Assembly (NCBI GenBank): GCA_039000515.1 | Contig: JBCFYV010011172.1 | Coordinates: 70,505,941 to 70,569,940, forward strand | From: Timema cristinae | Lineage: Eukaryota > Arthropoda > Insecta > Phasmatodea > Timematidae | Length of the DNA: 64,000 nt | Reading direction: 5' to 3' | Part shown: positions 56,926 to 64,000 of the stretch, in pieces | How positions within the stretch are numbered: position 1 is the first letter of the stretch | Layout: every line of letters starts with the position of its first letter | Made by a program: the position numbers and the translations under genes | Notes under the pieces: model-generated | The model's input: only the letters and a program-made list of their open reading frames with translations | What the model was told of the DNA's origin: nothing | Database searches by the model: none

Positions 56926-58228
56926 CAGGTTGATCTAAAAATCCCGCAAACCAAATGAAAAACTTATATTTTGTACCATAAAATACACAAATTGAATATA
57001 AACTACCTTATTGTAAATGGGAATCACAGAAGGTGTTGAAAGTTTGATCCTCCTTGTGACACAAATTCACTCTTAATCATATATCTAGACACACAAGCGT
57101 AGCATTGCCTGAGGTATGGTTGCACTGCACCCTCAATGTTGATTTGCAGTTCAGCCAGGGTTCAAGGGTTGTTTACATACCTTCTCTGTTTAAGGTATCC
57201 CCATAGAAAAAATCGGGTGGCATTAGTTCTGGGGAACAAGGTGACCACAAACCTTTAGAAATCACACAATCATCAAAAAACTCGGCCAACATTGCTGTAG
57301 TGGAATTGGCTCTGTGTGCAGTGGCCCCAACTTGCTGAAACCAGCATCATGTTCCATTTCCTTCAGTAATGCATTAAACTACATAATTAATTCCTGGTAT
57401 AGCAGTTACTCTAAGAAAAGAGGACACACCACCCTGTGACGTTAAACTGCACACCACAGGCCAATCTTCTGACTTTATAAGGACACTTCATGGGAATTTG
57501 TGGATTTTCAGAGCTCTAATACCTACTGTTCTGACTGAGTTTACATAACCACTTAAATGAAACAAAGCCTTATATGTGAATAAAATGTTGTCCAAGATGC
57601 CGACATCGTCCCTCACAAGTTCTCAGAACTATTCACAGTATTGCAATCTTTTTCCTTTGTCAGATTCCTTGAGTTCATGGGTTTTGTTTATTTTGTAAGA
57701 CACAAGTTTCAGCCCCCTTGTGTACTGCTGCGTTGTCCCCTTACTCAATTCAATCTGCTGTGATAATCTTCTCAAAGACTTCCTGGATGACCGTTCTAAA
57801 CACTGTCTAACCTCATTCAAATATTCATCACTCTGGCTTGATGACTGTCCAGATCATTTCTTGTCACTCACGCTGCCTGTTTCATGAAAACGGTGTATAA
57901 TTTGGCATGCTTTTTTTTATCTATTCGGCATGTGTGATTCTGTAAAACTACTCACAAATGATTGTTGGTATTCCGTGTAAAAATTAGTTTTAAAATAGTA
58001 TTCCAGAATGAATACTTGCTTTCTCGGGAAAAACTCATCTTACACTTTCAAATGCTGTAACTCATTTGGTTGGACCTAGTGTGTTTCTCAAGGTCACGAT
58101 GCCTGCACAACACCCGGCTGACATTACATTATTGCCATGTATGGGAACACGATGTGTTTTTTTTTCTATGCTCTTCTGCAAGAAATATTCCTGGAAAAAC
58201 AGGGTTGTATGACTTTTGGATCAACCTA
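56926..58228 (-). mobile_element. mariner/IS630-type transposon, decayed
   Basis: The 1.30-kb length fits a full mariner-size element. Imperfect terminal repeats CAGGTTGATCTAA (left) and TAGGTTGATCCAA (right, reverse complement) are flanked by TA at 56924-56925 and 58229-58230. It lies between the NAD kinase 3' flank and the gap. Confidence 0.78.
57470..57820 (-). pseudogene. mariner-like transposase fragment
   Basis: Reading from 57820, MNEVRQCLERSSRKSLRRLS and then TTQQYTRGLKLVSYKI match the second helix-turn-helix segment of IS630/mariner transposases of the type found in many insect genomes (consensus S.RR...LG.S..SV.RIL...L...PYK). Beyond the stop at 57629 the same strand continues as LFTYKALFHLSGYVNS, equivalent to the catalytic FTDEAxFHLNGYVN block, but without the DE. 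Stops and frameshifts make it nonfunctional. Confidence 0.65.
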
Positions 58229-58332
58229 TAGAACTAATTCTCTATTCTGTCCAAGCTTATACTCCCTTTTGGCATGTCATGTAAATAAGAAAGAGGGAAG
58301 ACAAAATTAGGTAACTTCTTATTTCAAGGTAA

Positions 58333-58432
58333 NNNNNNNNNNNNNNNNNNNNNNNNNNNNNNNNNNNNNNNNNNNNNNNNNNNNNNNNNNNNNNNNNNNN
58401 NNNNNNNNNNNNNNNNNNNNNNNNNNNNNNNN
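58333..58432. other. assembly gap (100 N)
   Basis: Exactly 100 N bases, the usual filler for a gap of unknown size. The sequence to its right is an inverted copy of 30138-35713. Confidence 0.99.
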
Positions 58433-60221
58433 GAACAAGAACAAAAACAAGTGATCACTAAAGTTAAAAGAATTGTCATGTGCAGGCTAGGAGACCTCTG
58501 CGTTCACATTCTGAAATAAAATGCTACCAAAACTTGTGTTAGGGCAAGTTTGAGCATGGTAAGTGCCCCTCAGCTTTCTTCATTGGGGCAGTGGCTTATG
58601 ACGCAGTAAATAGAAAAAATATTTTCTTTGTTTTTTCTAAGTGTGACATGAAGACATGAATTGTCATTTCCCTGACTTTCCCTGACCTTTTTAAAGCTTC
58701 CCTGACTTTCCCTGACTATTATTTTTTTCCCTGACTTTCCCTGACTTTCCAGAGCGTAGGAACCCTGCACTGTCAATTCCAGCACTAAGAATTGAAATAA
58801 CTAATTGGACAGATCCATATGCATCTTAAACATTATTTTAGGCACTGTTTAGAATGAAACACAAGTTTCCTAGATCAGTTTTTGATCACCAGGGCCTGGA
58901 AGTTGATGCCGTTAAGAATGAAAAAATGCACCTAAAAATTGTGTAATAATGCTCCCAAAAATAAAGCCCTTACAACAAAAAAGATTCACTTAAAAACTGT
59001 ATTTTTATGTCTTCAAAAGCACAAAAGATGCTCTTAAAATATCTTAAATCAAATATTACATTTAAAATCCAATTTATTGAAAAAAAAAATTTTCTCCATG
59101 TACCATGGTTCGTATTTTAGCCATAGTTTTCTCATAGCAAAGACTAACATAACTTTTACACAAAGTAGATTTGTCAGGCATAAAATGATTTGTGTGTCTT
59201 TCATAAGAACTCGCGAAATTTAGGATGATTTACTTTTTAAAGAGGAATATTAGCTGACAACAACACTTCACACAACTCTTGCGTGAAAGATGATGATTTG
59301 GTTTTACAGGTTGATGCACTTTAAAACAGCTATAGTTGAGTTAATTTTCTGTTGCTACCCTTCTAAAGCATGCATGTGTTTCCCATGCAAATATGCTGAG
59401 TAACAGATTTTTTTTTTCTGTCGAGATTGTCGACTCACACAATTAAAATAATACTTTCCCATCCGTGGAAAAGACACTTTCACTGAACTCATTAACTAAC
59501 TGCCATAAACGGTAGAATTGTGATTGTTCGACTTTCAGCATTCTGCTCACTTAGATATAGTAAAGAGAGATGCAAGTACATCAACTAACTTAAGACATAC
59601 AATTTCAACTGACAAAATAATCTACTCAACTAACAAAACAATAGTGATTGTAATTCTGCTATAAAAATAATGTCATATTTCAGGTCCTTTGGAAATTCCA
59701 AGCTAGCCAACCCCTTTCCAGGCATTGAGGTTTTATATTGAAACATAAACAAGATAAGAATCTAAAAAATGCATGCACACTTAAGTACTGTTCTGTCAGA
59801 AAACATTAGGTCATGCTCATTGTTTCATTTCTGGCCGTACTAATAATTACACGAGTAAATTAATGCTCCGAGTAAATGGAAATAATGAATTTGCGCATAA
59901 AAAGATTATCTGTTGTATGTAATGATTCTAAACATGACATGAAATGCCCGATAAGAGTAAAAACAAGAAATGTGGCAAAAAAATGCTGCAAATTCAACAA
60001 AATAGCATAAACTGTAAACTCCTTCAAATATGCACAAAAAAAGCACAATAGAGCAATATTTTTGATAACAGGGTGTCATAAAATGTGTTTATATACAAGT
60101 TACCATTGTGAAGACTTCACAGAAAAAAGATGCTAAGTCATCAACTTCCAGGCCCTGCTGACACTCAACATTAAGAATAGGGAATTTGTGTTTCAAAGTA
60201 TTTCAAAATATTTCAAGGTAC

Positions 60222-62931
60222 CTTGAGCTCAACCCCAGCGGGGACAACGATTGGCCTGAAAGAGAGGGAGTGGGGCAAATGGGAGTCACCATAATTGCAG
60301 GTACACTGGGGTGAATCATGGACGCTCCCGCAGCGACTGCATATGCTGTGCTCCCTGTGGGCGTCGATACTATTAGACCTGAACATAAGAGATGCAACAG
60401 AGATCAGAACATGAATACCAAGCTGTACTTATATGAGTGACTAATTTAACCTGGAGTGATAGGGTTATAACATGCACCAGTGGACACACAGACCAAGGTG
60501 TCAGCCTATTATGGCCTGGTTTGCCAGTTAACAGAGAGGTAGTAGGGGTTTGAATCTTGGCTGGGTGTACTTAAGTGGTGTACAAAAATGGTTTTACTCT
60601 CCATTCATGCAAATGTGGGTACACATCCTCTAAATTCTACCGTCCTCATTTAGTTACATTAGCGTGAGTATGAGCCTGGAAAGTTAATAAGAGGCAATAC
60701 ATGTAAAAAAAAAGTTAGCGAGGGTAGATTTTAAGGAGCAACGTTTAATCAAAGATGGGCAAACCACCCTTAGTATAATCTGTAAGGATTGAACTACGAC
60801 CTCCCATATCAGTAAGCCACACTATCCGGTCAGCCCGACAATGCCTGATATACACAGGTACTCAAGAGAAGCGACCACTACACTGACCAACACTCACCGT
60901 CTCCTTGCACGGAGGTGATGTGTTTCCCGTCCAGAAACAAGTCGATGTTGGACAGATAGGGGAGGGACCCCGGTCTATCACTACCTCATTAAGCACCAGA
61001 AGGTTTGTGGGGCCTTGCTGGACTTGCTTGTCTCCTCGTTCTTACGCACGATGATACACCGCAGACGACTCCTGAGTGTCAGAGCAGCATGGCCTGCAAC
61101 AAACAGTCAAATCCGGAATAGAATATATTTTATCAGATTGGCTGGTCATTTCTCAACACTCTGGCACATAATCCAACTCACATGGGTCTGTTACTGTATT
61201 ACATTTAAATTAAAGTTGGCTCCTTTTAGTTCTCGAATCCTCAACCACTCAAATCTCACGGTCATGGCCTTAACTTTATAATAAAAATTGTATTCAATAT
61301 GATATAAAGATGTATAGCTGAGAAAACATTACCTTTTAATTCCTATTGTTAAAAAATAAAAGAACAATATTACAAAAGGAAGTACAAGACCATATAAAAA
61401 GTTGTTACTTATCGAAAATTTGACAAATCAACATACAATGCAATAATCAGTGCCACCAAATCTTTATCAAGACAATTTTGTGCATGAAGTTAGGTTATTT
61501 TCCCAATTTTGACCAAAAATTGCATATTTTAAGAGTTTTAGGGATTATAGTTCTTAATTTTCTACATTCATTATATTTTATTTCAAGTGTATCACAGTGC
61601 TAGTCTCAGCTGAGAGAGAGAAAGAGAGTAGAGCTCACCCTCCAACACGTTGGTGACTTGCTCCTGAAAGTTCTCAAACTCGAAGGGGGTGAGGAACCCA
61701 AGTGATCCCAGATGGAAGGCCATCACTGGAGGCACAGATTGCTGCAGAAACCGTTCAAACTTTAACAATACCTACATTTTATATTTAATTTAGTTTAACT
61801 TTTATTCAGATCAGTGGGCATGTGGACTAAATGTCAGGCGCATCTAGTCTGGTTTGCAAATGACAGGAGAGCTCAAATTGAATCTTGGCCAGATATACAG
61901 TTTTTTTCCAAGTATAAATGAATGGTTTTCCATTCTTTCTACACAAATGAGAGTACTTTTCCTCTAAGTTCAACCTTCCTCCTCCCTATCCCATTAGTGT
62001 AGTTAAAATGTGTATAGCCCGAACAAGCAGTGAGACACAATGAAAAAAATATCTATTTATCACACTTCCCACAGGTAACATAATTATTGCTCTCAGCCAT
62101 AAAAGAGCCACTAGTATCTTCCTGGGTCACTGGCACCCAGAATCTGATGATAGTAGATTTGGAAGCACTCAAATACTGCCTGGTGGCATTCAGAGATGAT
62201 TCTTAGTCCTATTCAGAAATTAAACTATAGCCTGCTTAGAACAGTGGACAAACACTTTAATAAGTGAGTCTAGATGTCAAATTAGAGGATATGGAATATG
62301 TCTTATTTTATTCATGAGTATTTGTTTATGAAAATCAAACAGTTTATAGAGTAGAGAGCTTACCTGGAAGAGTAGACTGGCATAAAGCAAAGTGCCATCC
62401 CCACCTAGGCAGATGATAAAATCTATCTTGTCGGTAAGGTCATCTTTGCCATCTCTGAAGGTCATCAACCTGTCTTGGACCATCGTGAAGCTGGCATTGG
62501 AAAGCAGCAGAGGGTCATCCATCACTGTCTGCTCTACAAACACTACCATGTGCTTCTCCTGCAACACAACACTCTTTACAATCTCAGGCTACCAACTATA
62601 GGCTCGACAATAAGCTGAGCCTGTCTAATTAGGTGTCAGATCCTTTGAAAACAGGATGTGAACTAGGGGTCTTAATGAAAACTAGCAAATATTCCCACAG
62701 ATTGAGCAGTTGCTAAACATCAATGAATTAAAAAGGTCTTAAAGTTTTTACCAAGAGCTTTCTATCATAAAACCTTGCTCGCAAAATAGGGATGGCTGTA
62801 CCTCTATGAGCCATTTGACGAGTTGCGTGAAGGGTTGCAATACAGAAACGTCGCGCACCTTCTTGATGACAAGAACTGTGAGGGGGGGCTTGTACCACGT
62901 GAGACGCTGACTCGCCGGATCTTGGATTGTC
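60222..62931 (-). pseudogene. NAD kinase exons 1-5, inverted copy with three frame breaks
   Basis: Exons on the minus strand at 62931-62802, 62558-62364, 61741-61639, 61093-60898 and 60378-60222, with splice sites identical to the plus-strand gene. The first three keep length (130, 195 and 103). The fourth is 196 instead of 198 and the fifth 157 instead of 158. Each missing base is in a C5 run that has become C4: two in the fourth exon (around KAPTN and PSPYL) and one in the fifth (CPHS). All three losses being in the same kind of run suggests base-calling error rather than decay. Exons 6a, 6b and 7 would lie beyond the gap and are absent here. Confidence 0.85.
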
Positions 62932-63757
62932 CTGTAACAAACAAGCCCAACACATTATTATTATTATATCAAGGAAGATATCACAATTAAATAGTGATGT
63001 TAAACAAAGGCAAAAGACTGGAGAAGTGATATAGATTTTTAGGAGGAGCTTTTCCATCAAGCTACTTTGGGGTGAAGGCTTAATTGAAGGGACCACCAGG
63101 AAAAAATGCCCAGTTTTTCAGCAGGTTGCCCACTGTCTATTAGTTTGATTGTATGCGGCTCTTTCAAAGTGGGACCCCATGGGGAATTCAGTCACAGTGC
63201 GTTGACTGTAGTTGTGTTGCTACAGTACTACTTAGTGTGTAGTTTATTTTTTGCCACTGAAGAGAGGACAACCAGAAATAATGTTTAGTTTACCTTAAGA
63301 GTCAATGTGTATGAAGAAGGGAAATAAAACAACTTCAATGAAGGATATGGTAATTTATGCTTATCGAGAAATTAGTCAAACTTGTTAGCTTTAAGGAGGG
63401 TGTCCATTGAAGTTTGTTTTTAGATTGCAGCTATCTATCGCTCTTTCCTACTATTTGGGTTATGTGCGAAAACCCCGAAAAGTAGCTCATTGAAGCAAAT
63501 AATGTTAACAAACAAAAATTATAGAAGTTAGGCATCGTGCTTCTGCTATTTTTAGGCTCACGAGCCACTATTGAGCAGTAACCAAACAAGGAGAGAAAAA
63601 TATTTCTTGCTCTTTACGATGAATCGACACTAAAAGTGGTCCACAATTATATCAAAAGCAAGCAATAAGATTTCAAATTCTTGAGGATGATATGTAAGTT
63701 TCACACTAATAATAAATGTTTTCATAATTATTGCTGTATTATTCATTTTTAGTGGTA

Positions 63758-64000
63758 TTATTTAATAAATGGGCCATTGACATTGGGTAATTGCTGGCTT
63801 TCAGGTATATTTACCGTTCCCTCTTCAAGCCTTTGGCCGAAGCTCAATTTTTGAAATGAGTAAAAATCACTGGTACTTCCATATGATCCAACATCAATCC
63901 AAGTGAAGCAATTATCTGCATCTACCAGAGCCATAAGTACTACTGAAAAGTAATTCTTGTAGTTATAGAACAGTGAACCGCTGTGTGATGGCTTCTTTAC
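63758..64000 (-). pseudogene. Harbinger transposase fragment, inverted copy
   Basis: Reverse-complement copy of the last part of the truncated transposase at 30138-30380, ending in the same PNVNGPFIK and TAA. It runs off the window end. Confidence 0.85.

Larger units (their letters stand above)
58433..64000 (-). repeat. inverted copy of 30138-35713
   Basis: The whole stretch is the reverse complement of 30138-35713 with a few substitutions and small indels (5568 against 5576 bases) and continues past the window end. It contains the Harbinger 3' fragment, NAD kinase exons 1-5, the same intronic SINEs, the TIR element, and the first 335 bases of the hAT-like transposon. It starts abruptly at the gap. 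High similarity in introns as well as exons points to an allelic or very recent copy. Confidence 0.97.

Overview
The window is eukaryotic, AT-rich and repeat-dense. It has intron-split genes with GT-AG junctions, tRNA-derived SINEs, BEL/Pao-type gag, a Harbinger element with a MADF-BESS partner, and mariner, pogo/Tigger, hAT and Helitron-like DNA transposons. This fits an arthropod, most likely an insect; I cannot name the species. The only host gene I can support is an NAD kinase on the plus strand. Seven coding exons plus one alternative exon lie between 31209 and 49651. The 5' exons are not recognisable here, and the gene is spread over introns filled with transposons.

Layout. 1-8640: AT-rich intergenic sequence with scattered SINE remnants, a C20 tract, an (AG)n microsatellite and a 39-bp tandem satellite (about 5498-6520). 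8640-20880: sequence dominated by runs of single bases. A recognisable SINE copy at its left edge differs from a clean copy mostly by single bases changed into their neighbours, so this block looks like corrupted assembly consensus and its ORFs should not be trusted. 20880-24265: a foldback element, a small MITE, then a 36-bp minisatellite of about 52 units that stays open as a 12-residue repeat. 25200-26930: a SINE and a broken BEL/Pao gag-protease remnant. 28260-30380: a truncated Harbinger transposon whose transposase intron holds a broken MADF-BESS gene on the opposite strand.

31209-49651: the NAD kinase. Exons 1-5 and the terminal exon read cleanly. Between them are two 83-nt exons of the same phase, both encoding the same segment around WVS(F/L)DGR. 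Splicing one into the other creates an immediate stop, so they must be used one at a time: a mutually exclusive exon pair. The introns contain an element with 19-bp TIRs, an apparently intact hAT-like transposon with a 789-residue transposase, SINEs, two palindromic foldback elements (one carrying a SINE with an 11-bp target-site duplication), and a Tigger copy inside a Helitron-like element.

49652-58332: 3' flank with a local duplication, a near-perfect compound palindrome at 53489-53911, a tRNA-headed SINE and a decayed mariner. 58333-58432 is a 100-N gap. 58433-64000 is a reverse-complement copy of 30138-35713 (truncated Harbinger, NAD kinase exons 1-5, start of the hAT element). It breaks at the gap inside the hAT element. 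Its only three frame-breaking exon differences are all C5-to-C4 run changes, so it is probably an alternative-haplotype contig or misjoin rather than a second gene.
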